Below are positions 1-9,236 of a stretch of 14,632 nucleotides of DNA, piece after piece. A program made the position numbers and the translations under genes. Below the pieces are notes generated by a model. That model saw nothing but the letters and a program-made list of their open reading frames with translations. It was not told the origin of the DNA and did no database searches. The DNA lies in NCBI GenBank assembly GCA_002341345.1, contig DDNW01000133.1, forward strand, positions 62,840-77,471, given 5' to 3'. The stretch is from Erythrobacter sp. UBA2510 (GTDB lineage Bacteria > Pseudomonadota > Alphaproteobacteria > Sphingomonadales > Sphingomonadaceae). The first letter of the stretch is position 1; every line of letters starts with the position of its first letter.

Positions 1-1923
1 CTCGACCGGGTTTTGCGGAATGCGCTTCACCCCCAGCACCTGCAGGCCCTTGTCATCGCCATTGACCAGCGCGCTGGAAAGCGGGGCGCGGCCAAACAGC
101 ACATCGACCAGATCAGCATCGGCTGCCGATCCACCCAGAGTCTTGAGCACCGACGGGCGACGCAGGTCGAGATCGATCAGCAGCACGCGGCGCCCGATCG
201 CCGAATATTTGCGCGCCAGTGCGAGTACGGTGGTAGACTTGCCTTCCGCTGCAGAGGCACTGGTGAACATGATCACGCGTGACCCCTTGCCGCCCAGCTC
301 CCAATCGAGCGAGGCGCGGATCGAGGAATAGGCCTCGCTGACGGGCGAGAAGGCATCGTGCAGTTCTTCGGCAACGTCGTCGTCGACAAAGGGCGTCTGG
401 CCCAGCGACTTGAGGCCCAGCTTGCTGCGCACCTCGTCGACCGAGCGCACCTTGTCGTCGAGTGTCTCGCGTAGCACGGCGATCGCGCCTGCGAGACCCA
501 GTCCCGCGACCAGGGCCACCAGCAGGTTCTGCAACATGTTCGGCGAGACCGGCGAACCGGGTACCGTGGCGTCATCGAGCACGGTCATGTCGGTGCTGCG
601 CAAATTAGCGGCCGCATTGATCTGGTTGAAGCGATCCATCAGTACGGCCAGCTGGGTACGATAGGATTCCACTTCGCGATTGATCAGATTGTACTGCGCC
701 CATTTATCCTGCTCGTTGAGCGTGTCGGTCGATAGCGTGGAGACTTCGCCAGCCAGCGCCGCTTCCTGCCGTTGCGCGATCTGATAGGCATTGCGGATGC
801 TGGCCTTGACCTCGGCACCCGCCTGCGCAAGCTGCTGTTCCATGACCCGCCGCTGAGAAAGCAGTTCCTGGATGTCCGGATGGTCATCCTGGTAACGCTG
901 GCGCAGGCGCGCCAAATCCGTGTTGAGCATGTCCAGCCGTTGTTCGAGCGACTGCACGGTCGAGCTGGCCTGAACCTCGGCAATCTGGTTGGCCGGCACA
1001 TTGGCCACGGCACGCCAGCGCTGTTCCGCACGGATGCGGTCCGAGCGTGCCTGAGCGAGGGCGGAATTGAGATTTACGAGGTTGGACGCCGTCAGTGTCG
1101 TACCGCCGCCTTCACCGTCTGTATCGGAGGAGCCAACGCCGCCGGCCTGACCGATCAGCCGGTTATCGCGTGAAAAGTTGATCGCCCGCTGCTCGGCATC
1201 CTGCAAGGCGGTTCGCGCATCAACAATCTGTTCCTGCAGATATTCGCGCGCATAGGCGTTCTCTTCAGTACCGCGCGACAGGTCGTCGAGAATGAAGTTC
1301 TCGGCATAGGCATTCGCAATTTGGGCTGCGAAAGCAGCGTCGGGCGAGCGGTAGCTGATCGTCAGGATACGCGTGTCACGCTGGGTTTCAGTGGAAACAC
1401 CGCCCCGGATAATTGCCGCCGCACGGTTGCGCAGCGCCTCGCGGCGAGCATCGTTCGTGTCATCGGTGGCAACGTCGGCGCCGAGAAGATCGTTACTTTC
1501 GGTCAGATTCAGGGCGTCGACGACCTTGAGTGCCAACCGACGGCTTTCTACCACCGAGGCCAGCGTGGCGATATATTCCTGGACCTCGTTGGCGCTGATA
1601 TAGGGGTCGACGATGTCCTGCCCCTCGATGATCGGATTGTAATAGGGATTTACGCGCATGGTCGCGCGCGCCTCGTAGATCGGCGTCGCCATCAGCGTGA
1701 CGATGAGGCCGACAATGAGCGCAAGGACGGTAACGCCAACGATAATGACACGCTGGCGCCAGAGCGCGGCACGAATGAAGGTCGCATCAATGAGGCCGCC
1801 GCGTTCCTCATGCGGATGTGGCTGATAATAATGCTGAGGCAGGAACCGGTCGACGATGGTGGCCGGACGCGGCTCGACCATTGTTGCGTGCCGGGCCTGC
1901 AGGTTCTGGGATTCGTAGACCAT
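1..1923 (-). CDS. Wzc/GumC-type polysaccharide co-polymerase with tyrosine autokinase domain (C-terminus cut by left edge)
   Basis: Inner-membrane protein that controls chain length and works with the outer-membrane exporter in capsule or exopolysaccharide secretion. The frame is open for 641 codons and runs off the left edge. Seen: a cytoplasmic N-terminus, TM1 at about residues 59-79, a Wzz-like start after it, a long periplasmic region rich in Q, E, R and A with coiled-coil character (about 210-445), a proline-rich stretch (PGSPVSPN) leading into TM2 (about 463-486), then a cytoplasmic BY-kinase domain. That domain has Walker A (SAAEGKSTT, Lys562) and Walker A' (LLIDLDLRRP, about 581-590). 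Walker B and the C-terminal tyrosine cluster would lie beyond the edge, so autophosphorylation is inferred. The ATG at 1923 has a strong AGGAGG ribosome site and lies 17 bases after the Wza-like gene, so the two are co-transcribed. Confidence 0.92.
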   Translation of the reverse strand, partial: MVYESQNLQARHATMVEPRPATIVDRFLPQHYYQPHPHEERGGLIDATFIRAALWRQRVIIVGVTVLALIVGLIVTLMATPIYEARATMRVNPYYNPIIEGQDIVDPYISANEVQEYIATLASVVESRRLALKVVDALNLTESNDLLGADVATDDTNDARREALRNRAAAIIRGGVSTETQRDTRILTISYRSPDAAFAAQIANAYAENFILDDLSRGTEENAYAREYLQEQIVDARTALQDAEQRAINFSRDNRLIGQAGGVGSSDTDGEGGGTTLTASNLVNLNSALAQARSDRIRAEQRWRAVANVPANQIAEVQASSTVQSLEQRLDMLNTDLARLRQRYQDDHPDIQELLSQRRVMEQQLAQAGAEVKASIRNAYQIAQRQEAALAGEVSTLSTDTLNEQDKWAQYNLINREVESYRTQLAVLMDRFNQINAAANLRSTDMTVLDDATVPGSPVSPNMLQNLLVALVAGLGLAGAIAVLRETLDDKVRSVDEVRSKLGLKSLGQTPFVDDDVAEELHDAFSPVSEAYSSIRASLDWELGGKGSRVIMFTSASAAEGKSTTVLALARKYSAIGRRVLLIDLDLRRPSVLKTLGGSAADADLVDVLFGRAPLSSALVNGDDKGLQVLGVKRIPQNPVE

Positions 1924-1928
1924 AGCCG

Positions 1929-1934
1929 CCTCCT
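1929..1934 (-). promoter_or_regulatory. Strong ribosome binding site of the Wzc-like gene
   Basis: The minus strand reads AGGAGG, five bases before the ATG at 1923. This fixes the start of the co-polymerase and lies in the 17-base gap after the Wza-like stop codon. It is the best Shine-Dalgarno match I noticed in the window. Confidence 0.8.
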
Positions 1935-1940
1935 GCCGTG

Positions 1941-2660
1941 TCAGAGTCTGGTAAAGAGTGCGAAGAGCGGAAGGGACTTGAGGAAGTCCTGCCAGAACTG
2001 CGACAATCCGCTGGTCCCCACGACGACCCTGTCTCCCGGCATCAGGATCGGGTCGAGCATCGTCCCGGCCTGCACTGCATTATAGTCGAACTTGGCCACG
2101 GCCACGCCCTGGTCAGTCTGCCGGAATACAGCGATGTCGCCCTTGTCGGCCACACGCTCGGTCCCGGCGGCGAGCGCGATCGCTCCCGACAGGCGCGTAC
2201 CCGGCTCGAACTGATAGATCCCCGGAGTCCGGACCTGCCCTTCGACCGTCACGCGGTGCGAGGCATATTCGACGACGTTCACGGTGACGTCGGGATCGCG
2301 CAGGAAGGTTGCGCCAAGACGCTCTTCCATCGCCGCCTCAAGCTGCGAGGGCGTTTGGCCGGCCACCGCCACGGACCCGATCAGCGGAAAGGAAATCTGC
2401 CCTTCCGCATTGATCGGCAGTTCATCGAAAGACAGCCCTTCTTCGCGAAAGACGCTGACCCTGATCACGTCGCTGGGACGCAGAGTGTAATTGGCACCGA
2501 GGAAGGAGTTGGCATAACCGTCCTGCCCCAGCTCGGGCAACGGCGTACCCGCAGCCATGCCCGGCTGGGGGGAAGGTCCGCTGGCGCATGCAGCCACGCC
2601 AGCAAGCAGCGAAACGGCCAGTGCAGGGCGCAGAAAAGACGTATAACGAGCTTGCTTCAT
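1941..2660 (-). CDS. Wza/GumB-type outer-membrane polysaccharide export lipoprotein
   Basis: Outer-membrane polysaccharide export (OPX) protein that forms the exit channel together with the co-polymerase encoded just downstream. The 239-residue product starts with a lipoprotein signal peptide: basic N-terminus, hydrophobic core, and lipobox VAAC with Cys25 as the acylated residue. A Poly_export domain follows (about 56-131, with YTLRPSDVIRVSVF and INAEGQISFPLIG), then a single SLBB-type domain (about 134-190, VTVEGQVRTPGIY), and a short hydrophobic C-terminal tail (FWQDFLKSLPLFALF). It is much shorter than E. coli Wza (about 380 residues) and fits the short GumB-type class. The ATG at 2660 has a GGGG ribosome site five bases upstream and gives the complete signal peptide. 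The gene leads the two-gene export operon, with a candidate regulatory motif 53 bases upstream. Confidence 0.93.
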   Translation of the reverse strand: MKQARYTSFLRPALAVSLLAGVAACASGPSPQPGMAAGTPLPELGQDGYANSFLGANYTLRPSDVIRVSVFREEGLSFDELPINAEGQISFPLIGSVAVAGQTPSQLEAAMEERLGATFLRDPDVTVNVVEYASHRVTVEGQVRTPGIYQFEPGTRLSGAIALAAGTERVADKGDIAVFRQTDQGVAVAKFDYNAVQAGTMLDPILMPGDRVVVGTSGLSQFWQDFLKSLPLFALFTRL

Positions 2661-2713
2661 TTTACCCCGTCCAAGCTATGATCCGCGAAGCGCCGCCATA
2701 GGGGGCACGGTAA

Positions 2714-2731
2714 CTAGGTATTAATACTTGT
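2714..2731 (-). promoter_or_regulatory. Shared EPS motif, copy A (upstream of the Wza-like gene)
   Basis: The minus strand reads ACAAGTATTAATACCTAG, 53 bases before the Wza-like ATG and 120 bases before the plus-strand membrane protein start. It contains the perfect 10-base palindrome GTATTAATAC (2718-2727). It aligns without gaps to three other sites at 5989, 9063 and 10961, sharing A3, GTAT (5-8), C14 and TAG (16-18). Function as an operator or -10 region is inferred. Confidence 0.45.
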
Positions 2732-2851
2732 AACCCCACGGAATCCTGCCAGCAACCCGCTTTGTGCCCTGCGAATGGTTCTTTTTGCAGTGCAGCGTGA
2801 TATTTGTGCATTCTGTCGCAAGCAGGCCCGGTCTGGTCTCAGGAAGCTACC

Positions 2852-3388
2852 GTGAATCTACTCGCCCTCGCTCTCTATCTGCTGGCCTGCGGCATGGCCG
2901 CACGCGCGCATATGACCGCCCGAAAGACTTCGAGAGCACCGTTGGAACGGGTCGGCTGGGCCGCAGTGGCGCTTGGCTTCCTGCTTGTCGGCATCATCCG
3001 CCTGACCGGCGCGGAAGACGCCATTAGAGTGAAGGTCCGCATGGCGATGCGGGCATCGGGCGAATATGCCGGGCGCGCACAGCTGCAGTCCACGCTGGTC
3101 TCGCTCGGCCTCGTCCTTGGCGTGGCGATTATTGGCTGGGTCTGGTGGCGCTGGAGCAGGCGACCCGCCGGACGTGGCGAATGGCTCACCCGGATCGGCC
3201 TACTGGCCATCGGCGGCTACGTCCCGCTCTACGCCCTGCGACTGATCTCGCTGCACAATATCGACAAGCTGCTCTATTTGGGGCCGGTCCACCCGAACTG
3301 GCTGATCGATGGCGCATTGGCGGCAACAGCGTGTCTCAGCGCCTTTCTTTATGTCCGGCTGCGAACCGGCGCATTGCCGCCGCCCTAG
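2852..3388 (+). CDS. Five-helix integral membrane protein of unknown function
   Basis: I do not recognise a named family. The 178-residue product has five hydrophobic segments, at about residues 2-18, 36-52, 82-99, 115-134 and 152-168. Short basic loops separate them, and a more hydrophilic stretch (about 53-80, EDAIRVKVRMAMRASGEY) lies between the second and third. A loop before the last helix carries HNIDKLLYLGPVHPNWLID, with His, Asp, Trp and Pro residues that look like a conserved functional patch. I chose GTG at 2852 because AGGAAG lies five bases upstream and the first helix then starts at once; an in-frame start at 2804 would add 16 unlikely residues. It lies inside the EPS locus, divergent from the Wza-like gene and convergent with the GT4 gene. 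A role in envelope polysaccharide production is suggested only by this context. Confidence 0.75.
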   Translation: MNLLALALYLLACGMAARAHMTARKTSRAPLERVGWAAVALGFLLVGIIRLTGAEDAIRVKVRMAMRASGEYAGRAQLQSTLVSLGLVLGVAIIGWVWWRWSRRPAGRGEWLTRIGLLAIGGYVPLYALRLISLHNIDKLLYLGPVHPNWLIDGALAATACLSAFLYVRLRTGALPPP

Positions 3389-3416
3389 GCAGCGTGGAAT
3401 TTGTCCACACTGCCTA
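3386..3416. terminator. Hairpin shared by two convergent genes, containing both stop codons
   Basis: A 13-base inverted repeat (TAGGCAGCGTGGA at 3386-3398, TCCACACTGCCTA at 3404-3416) with a five-base loop. The only mismatch is C-A in plus-strand RNA and a tolerated G-U pair in minus-strand RNA. The TAG of the plus-strand membrane protein is the first triplet of the left arm, and the TAG of the minus-strand glycosyltransferase is the mirror triplet of the right arm. There is no T-tract on either side, so it is not a classical intrinsic terminator. It probably ends or protects both transcripts. Confidence 0.65.
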
Positions 3417-4643
3417 ACCCAGTGCCTTTTTGTAGGCGGCCAGTAGAGGCTCGATCTGGTGCTGCCAGTTCAGCTCCTGCTCGACCCGATGGCGACCATA
3501 GGCGCCCATTTCCGCCCGCCGCGTCGGATCGTCGACCAGCGCGACGATCTTTTCGGCCATGTCTACGGGATCGTTGGGCGCAGCATAGAGCGAGGCCTCC
3601 TGCGCCGAGAAGCGTCCCTCGGTAACGTCGAACTGCACCATCGGCTTTTCGAGTGCCATGTACTCCATGATCTTGTTCATGGTCGACTTGTCGTTCATCG
3701 CGTTGACCCTGTCGGGATTGACGCCGAGGTCCATGGTCGAGAGCACCTCAAACAGGTCCTGATCGGGTGCGCGCCCGGTGAAGGTGATGAAATCGGCGAG
3801 GCCGCGCTCCTGTACTTCGGCCTGCAATTGCGCCAGCGCCGGACCGCCACCGACAAGGCAGAACTGGATGTCCTCGCGGCCCATCTGCCGGACGATGTGA
3901 TCAACGGAATCGATCAGCAGGTCGATCCCCTCCTGCTCGCCCATCACCCCGACATAGCCGACCATATGGGCCCGCCCGTTCTTCCATTTCGCTACCGGTT
4001 CAACGCGCTTCAGGCGGGACAGATCGGGACCTGAGCGGACCACAAAGACCTTGTCCGCATCCATCCCGCCGCGGGTGATAGCGATCTCGCGATAGGAGCG
4101 ATTGGTCGCGATCGAGACATGCGCAGCCTTGAAGGTGAGCCGCTCAAACAGCACCATCAGCTTCCAGAAGAAGCCGCGCTTGCCGAACTTGGCCTCGTAA
4201 AGCTCGGGATTGATGTCGTGGTGGTCGAAAATGTACTTCACACCGAGGAGGCGGAAGGGCAGCGCGACGAGGAAGATCAGGTCCGGCGGGTTGCAGCCCT
4301 GGATCACATCGAAACCGCGGGTGAAGTATATCTTCCATGCCAGCATTGTCTCCCAGAACAGGGCCGCGCCATATTCAAGGAGGAAGCCAAGCGCGCCATC
4401 CGCCTCTATCGGCAGCGAATGGCGGTGGATATGGACGCCCTCGATGACCTCGTAACTTTTCTCGAACCCCTTGCCCTTGGGGCAGATGATCGAGACCACC
4501 GCACCTGCCGCCTTCAGTGTGCGCGCCTCCTGCCACACGCGGCGGTCGAACGGCAGCGGCAGGTTCTCGACCACGATCAAAACCTTCTTGCCCGCCAGCG
4601 GCGCGCCCTCGATTTCCTCGGGGAAGGCAAAGTCGTCGGTCAT
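3414..4643 (-). CDS. Family 4 glycosyltransferase (GT-B fold, WbuB-like)
   Basis: Cytoplasmic or membrane-associated retaining glycosyltransferase that would add a sugar from a nucleotide donor to the lipid-linked repeat unit. The 409-residue product has a Rossmann-like N-domain opening with KKVLIVVENLPLPFDRRVWQEA (about 19-40), typical of the WbuB-like GT4 branch. A donor-binding C-domain follows, with YVGVMGEQEGID (about 230-241), LVGGGPAL (about 263-270), and the region from NDKSTMNKIMEYMALEKPMV onward (about 317-336), which holds the glutamates that bind donor ribose and phosphate in this family. I prefer ATG at 4643, with TGAGG eight bases upstream overlapping the previous stop; an in-frame TTG at 4661 would overlap that gene by eight bases. 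It follows the dehydrogenase gene by 10 bases and is surely co-transcribed. Donor and acceptor cannot be told from sequence. Confidence 0.9.
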   Translation of the reverse strand: MTDDFAFPEEIEGAPLAGKKVLIVVENLPLPFDRRVWQEARTLKAAGAVVSIICPKGKGFEKSYEVIEGVHIHRHSLPIEADGALGFLLEYGAALFWETMLAWKIYFTRGFDVIQGCNPPDLIFLVALPFRLLGVKYIFDHHDINPELYEAKFGKRGFFWKLMVLFERLTFKAAHVSIATNRSYREIAITRGGMDADKVFVVRSGPDLSRLKRVEPVAKWKNGRAHMVGYVGVMGEQEGIDLLIDSVDHIVRQMGREDIQFCLVGGGPALAQLQAEVQERGLADFITFTGRAPDQDLFEVLSTMDLGVNPDRVNAMNDKSTMNKIMEYMALEKPMVQFDVTEGRFSAQEASLYAAPNDPVDMAEKIVALVDDPTRRAEMGAYGRHRVEQELNWQHQIEPLLAAYKKALG

Positions 4644-4653
4644 GCTGGCGGCC

Positions 4654-5919
4654 TCAGGCAATGGTGCTGCAATCCACGACCGGCGTATCGCCTAGCGACA
4701 GCGTATCGACCAGCCGGTTGGTCGCCACGGCGCGGGCATAGGCGCTGCTCTCGGCAGTCTTCTGATCGACCAGCAGCGTTTCGATATCGGGTAGCACCGC
4801 GAAGGCGTAGCCAAGGTTCTGCCCAATGAGGTTTTCCGGCTTTAGACCCGGATCGTAGATGTCGAGATTGTAGCCGGCATCGAGCAGCTTGCGCGCCAGA
4901 TCGACCGCGGGGCTCTCGCGCAGATCGTCGGTTTCAGCCTTGAACGACAGGCCCACCAGCAGCACCTTTGCGCCCGACTCCAATCCTTCGCTGGCAAGCG
5001 TAAACTGGTGGTGCTTATGCGCCTCGTTACTGCGGATAAGCGAATCTACCAGATGCGTCGCCGCGCCGCAATCCGCGGCGATATATTGCAATGCGCGCAC
5101 GTCCTTGGGCAGGCACGAGCCACCAAATGGCCCGCCAGGGCGCAGATAATAGGGCGAGATATTGAGCTTGGTGTCGGAGACGAAGATCTCGTGCACCGCC
5201 TTTGCCGAAATGCCCAGATTCTGGCACACCCGGCCGATCTCGTTGGCGAAGGAGACCTTGACCGCGTGCCAGCTGTTGTCGACGAACTTGGTCAGCTCCG
5301 CCTCGCGAATGCCGGTCTGAAAGACGGGGGCCTCGATCCCTTCGTGAAGCTTTTCCATCGCCTCCGACGGCTTGCCGTCGATTGTGCCGATGACGATCTT
5401 GGGCGGCGCGAAATAGTCCTTGATCGCGGTCGCCTCGCGCAGGAACTCGGGGTTGTAAACGATCTCGATCGCCGCCTCTGTCGCCTCGCCCAGCTTTGCC
5501 CGGAAGATCGGCAGGATCATGTTCTCGCAGGTGCCGGGCCGCATGGTCGAGCGGTAGGCGACGGTCAGCGGATTTTTCCGGTCCGGCGATACTGCCTCGG
5601 CGATCGAGCGCGTGACCTGCACGATATAGGACATGTTGTGCGCACCATCGACGCCGCTGGGTGTGCCGACGCACACAATGGCGATGTCGCAATCGTCCAG
5701 CACATCACCGACATGGCGCACCGCGCTGATCCGCCCTGCCGCGCGCGCCTCGGCGATCAGCTCGTCCAGCCCCGGCTCGCGCACCGGCGAGCGCCCTTCG
5801 TTGATCGCTGCGACCTTGCTCTCGCTGACATCGACGCCGACGACCTCGTGCCCCTGGCTGGTGATGCAGCCCGCCGCTGTACAGCCGACATAGCCAAGGC
5901 CGAAAATCGCGACTTTCAT
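4654..5919 (-). CDS. Nucleotide sugar dehydrogenase, GDP-mannose 6-dehydrogenase (AlgD)-like
   Basis: NAD-dependent enzyme that oxidises the C6 hydroxyl of a nucleotide sugar to a uronic acid in two steps. The 421-residue product has the N-terminal Rossmann motif GLGYVG (7-12), the conserved YNPEFLREATAIKDYFAPP block, the catalytic lysine region AELTKFVDNSWHAVKVSFANEIG (Lys about 211), and GGSCLPKDVRAL with the catalytic cysteine at about 269. The details STAIKDY/PP-like, NxWHAxKVxFANEIG and YYLRPG...FGGSCLPKDVRAL resemble AlgD more than UDP-glucose dehydrogenases, so GDP-mannose to GDP-mannuronate is the likelier reaction. UDP-glucose dehydrogenase remains possible. ATG at 5919 starts the Rossmann strand directly; a TTG two codons upstream is the only close alternative. 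It leads an operon with the GT4 gene and is divergent from gmd, which uses the same GDP-mannose. Confidence 0.88.
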   Translation of the reverse strand: MKVAIFGLGYVGCTAAGCITSQGHEVVGVDVSESKVAAINEGRSPVREPGLDELIAEARAAGRISAVRHVGDVLDDCDIAIVCVGTPSGVDGAHNMSYIVQVTRSIAEAVSPDRKNPLTVAYRSTMRPGTCENMILPIFRAKLGEATEAAIEIVYNPEFLREATAIKDYFAPPKIVIGTIDGKPSEAMEKLHEGIEAPVFQTGIREAELTKFVDNSWHAVKVSFANEIGRVCQNLGISAKAVHEIFVSDTKLNISPYYLRPGGPFGGSCLPKDVRALQYIAADCGAATHLVDSLIRSNEAHKHHQFTLASEGLESGAKVLLVGLSFKAETDDLRESPAVDLARKLLDAGYNLDIYDPGLKPENLIGQNLGYAFAVLPDIETLLVDQKTAESSAYARAVATNRLVDTLSLGDTPVVDCSTIA

Positions 5920-5988
5920 GTGCAACAGGTCCCGTCTCTGGCGGCCCCCGAACCACTGGGAACCAACATTCGAACAACCTCTTAAGGC

Positions 5989-7210
<1,222 letters not shown>

Positions 7211-7211
7211 G

Positions 7212-8147
7212 ATGGTCAACCTTTCGGGCAAGCGCATCTATGTCGCCGGACACAAGGGCATGGTCGGCAGCGCGCTGGTGCGACGGCTTGCGAGTGAGAA
7301 TTGCGAGGTTCTGACCTCCGAACGCGCGGTCGATCTGCGTGAACAGGCGGCGGTGCGCGAATGGTTCGCGGCCCATCGCCCGGATGTGGTGATCGTTGCG
7401 GCGGCCAAGGTCGGCGGCATCCTCGCCAATGACAGCTATCCGGCACAGTTCCTCTACGACAACCTCATGATCGAGGCCAATCTGATCGAGGCTGCGTATC
7501 GCAATGGCGCGGAAAAGCTGCTCTTCCTCGGCTCCTCCTGCATCTATCCTAAACTGGCCCCGCAGCCGATCACCGAGGATGCGCTGCTGACCGGCCCGCT
7601 GGAACCGACCAACGAATGGTATGCGATAGCCAAGATCGCCGGGATCAAGCTCGCGCAGAGCTATCGGCGGCAATATGGCTGCGATTTCATCAGTGCCATG
7701 CCGACAAATCTCTATGGCCCGGGCGACAATTTCGACCTGTCCTCCAGCCATGTGCTGCCCGCCCTCATCCGCAAGGCGCACGAGGCGAAACTGGCAGGCT
7801 CAAGTTCGATTGAGATTTGGGGAACGGGCACCCCGCGCCGCGAATTCCTGCATGTCGACGACCTCGCCGACGGCTGCATCTTCCTGCTGAAGAATTACTC
7901 GGACGAGGAACACGTCAATCTCGGCTCGGGCGAGGACCTGCCGATTGTCGAGCTGGCTAAGCTGGTGTGCGAAGTGGTCGGCTTTACCGGCGAAATCACG
8001 CATGATCTGACCAAGCCCGATGGCACGCCGCGCAAGCTGATGAGCGGGGCGAAACTGGCCGCGATGGGCTGGGCGCCCCGGATCGAGCTGCGCGAAGGGA
8101 TCGCGGATGCCTATCGCGCCTTTCTGGAGAGCGAGGGAAAGCGCTAG
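7212..8147 (+). CDS. fcl: GDP-L-fucose synthase (3,5-epimerase/4-reductase)
   Basis: Takes the product of the upstream gmd gene and, using NADPH, epimerises C3 and C5 and reduces C4 to give GDP-L-fucose. The 311-residue product has the NADP motif [10 protein letters not shown] (12-21), the signature VGGILAN, catalytic GSSCIYP with Ser108-Ser109-Cys110, Tyr137-x3-Lys141 (EWYAIAK), and His180 (SSSHVLPAL). These match the E. coli residues Cys109, Tyr136, Lys140 and His179 with an offset of one. [10 protein letters not shown] and [10 protein letters not shown] are the usual C-terminal substrate-binding blocks. ATG at 7212 lies one base after the gmd stop. The gene converges with the oxygenase gene across a 43-base gap that shows no strong terminator, only a 4-bp GCGG/CCGC stem near 8160. 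Confidence 0.97.
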   Translation: MVNLSGKRIYVAGHKGMVGSALVRRLASENCEVLTSERAVDLREQAAVREWFAAHRPDVVIVAAAKVGGILANDSYPAQFLYDNLMIEANLIEAAYRNGAEKLLFLGSSCIYPKLAPQPITEDALLTGPLEPTNEWYAIAKIAGIKLAQSYRRQYGCDFISAMPTNLYGPGDNFDLSSSHVLPALIRKAHEAKLAGSSSIEIWGTGTPRREFLHVDDLADGCIFLLKNYSDEEHVNLGSGEDLPIVELAKLVCEVVGFTGEITHDLTKPDGTPRKLMSGAKLAAMGWAPRIELREGIADAYRAFLESEGKR

Positions 8148-8190
8148 AATTCTGTGAAGCGGCACGAACCGCGAGATGACGTGGGGCCTT

Positions 8191-9042
8191 TCAGCCGTCT
8201 TCGCCCTTGCCGAAATAATGCTTCAGCACATGGCGCACCCGGTCGGTGACGGGCGGAACCTGGTCGGCTGAGCCGGGCCGTTTGCGCCATTTGGTCGTGT
8301 GGGGAACGCGAAAGCCATCCGGCGCGGTGTAGTAATAGAGCGCGATCGAACGGCGGGTGACATCCTCGGGCGCCTGCAGTGGGTCGGGATGGCCGTGATA
8401 ACTGTCGGAATCCGTGTTGAAAATCACCGCGCGGCCCAGTTCGGGCATCACCGTCTTCACGGCATGCGTCATGCCCTTGTCCCACAGCTCCAGTCCGCCG
8501 CCCCAATCCGCATTCCAGCCCTCGTTGAGGAACAGGATCAGATTGATGCGGCGCCGCAATTTGGTCACCGGGTGGAAGTTGAAATCCGCATGGACCGACA
8601 GGTGCCCGCCACGCCGCGTTTCATGCAGGCCGCCGCCGGTAAAGCGCGGGTCCGATACCAGCCCCTTGATGCCGGTCATTTTCTCGAGGAAGTTGAGAAA
8701 CGCAGCCGAATTGAGCGCAGACAACAGGTCCTGAATATAGGGGCTGCGGATCTTGTCGAGGACGTAGCCGGTCTTGAGGTGCGAATAGGCATCGTCGAAC
8801 CGACCCTTTTCAGGGCGGGGAAACTGGCGGTCGACCTCGCGCAGCACCTCGGCATCGATGAAGTTGTCGAGCGCGATATGCGCAAAGGGATCGGCGTTGC
8901 GATAGGCATCGGCCAGGCCCTCGCCAATGCGCTTGGCCTGCGCCCGGTCGAATTCGAAAAAGCCGTCTGCACGCGAGATGGGCAGGACCGGGTCGGCCTT
9001 GGTTGCAGTTTCCTGCCGCATGATGTGCGCATCTCCGATCAT
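8191..9042 (-). CDS. 2-oxoglutarate/Fe(II)-dependent oxygenase (prolyl 4-hydroxylase-like fold)
   Basis: Non-haem iron dioxygenase; substrate unknown. The 283-residue product has the double-stranded beta-helix core with the iron triad His151-x-Asp153 (SVHADFNFH) and His216 (SDSYHGHPDPL), and the 2OG-binding arginine in TRRSIALYYYT (Arg230 or 231). Between them are NLILFLNEGW and WGGGLELWD, standard for the 2OG-FeII_Oxy_3 type. The N-terminal 55 residues are family-specific, and the C-terminal VPHTTKWRKRPGS tail is basic. There is no signal peptide, so it acts in the cytoplasm. ATG at 9042 is the longest start; ATG at 9021 is also possible, as neither has a clear ribosome site. Its place between GDP-fucose synthesis and the initiating sugar transferase suggests modification of a sugar, lipid-linked intermediate or EPS protein, but that is inference. 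Confidence 0.88.
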   Translation of the reverse strand: MIGDAHIMRQETATKADPVLPISRADGFFEFDRAQAKRIGEGLADAYRNADPFAHIALDNFIDAEVLREVDRQFPRPEKGRFDDAYSHLKTGYVLDKIRSPYIQDLLSALNSAAFLNFLEKMTGIKGLVSDPRFTGGGLHETRRGGHLSVHADFNFHPVTKLRRRINLILFLNEGWNADWGGGLELWDKGMTHAVKTVMPELGRAVIFNTDSDSYHGHPDPLQAPEDVTRRSIALYYYTAPDGFRVPHTTKWRKRPGSADQVPPVTDRVRHVLKHYFGKGEDG

Positions 9043-9062
9043 CGGCCAACTCTTTCAGTCAC

Positions 9063-9080
9063 CTAAGGGAATATACTTGG
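9063..9080 (-). promoter_or_regulatory. Shared EPS motif, copy D (upstream of the oxygenase)
   Basis: The minus strand reads CCAAGTATATTCCCTTAG, 20 bases before the oxygenase ATG. It matches copy C (10961-10978, plus strand) at 15 of 18 positions and has nearly symmetric ends (CCAAG and CTTAG). The location just before the start codon suits a -10 region or an overlapping operator. Confidence 0.48.
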
Positions 9081-9236
9081 TGTCACAGCGCTCACCAGCA
9101 TTTTGTGGGCATGCCAACCGCCTGATCTCATTCAGGCAAACTCGATAATGCCCTGATAGGTTTGGCCCGCCAGCGAAACCGGTCCCCAAACGTTTTCGCG
9201 ACCTTCATGACCGAAGTGAGCGAGTGCAGGTCCATG
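9081..9236. other. Non-coding stretch between copy D and the fold-back element
   Basis: No credible gene or RNA is visible on either strand. The only structure is a 6-bp dyad, GCCTGA/TCAGGC, at 9120-9137 without a T-tract. It presumably holds upstream promoter sequence for the oxygenase gene. Confidence 0.5.

Noticed and set aside
1321..2085. Long plus-strand open frame (254 codons)
   Set aside because: It lies antisense to the Wzc-like and Wza-like genes, whose products have clear family motifs; the composition is typical of an antisense shadow in GC-rich DNA.
5008..5985. Plus-strand open frame of 325 codons
   Set aside because: Antisense to the AlgD-like dehydrogenase, with no recognisable domains.
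9120..9137. GCCTGA/TCAGGC dyad as a terminator
   Set aside because: Only 6 bp, with no T-tract on either strand and no gene ending nearby.
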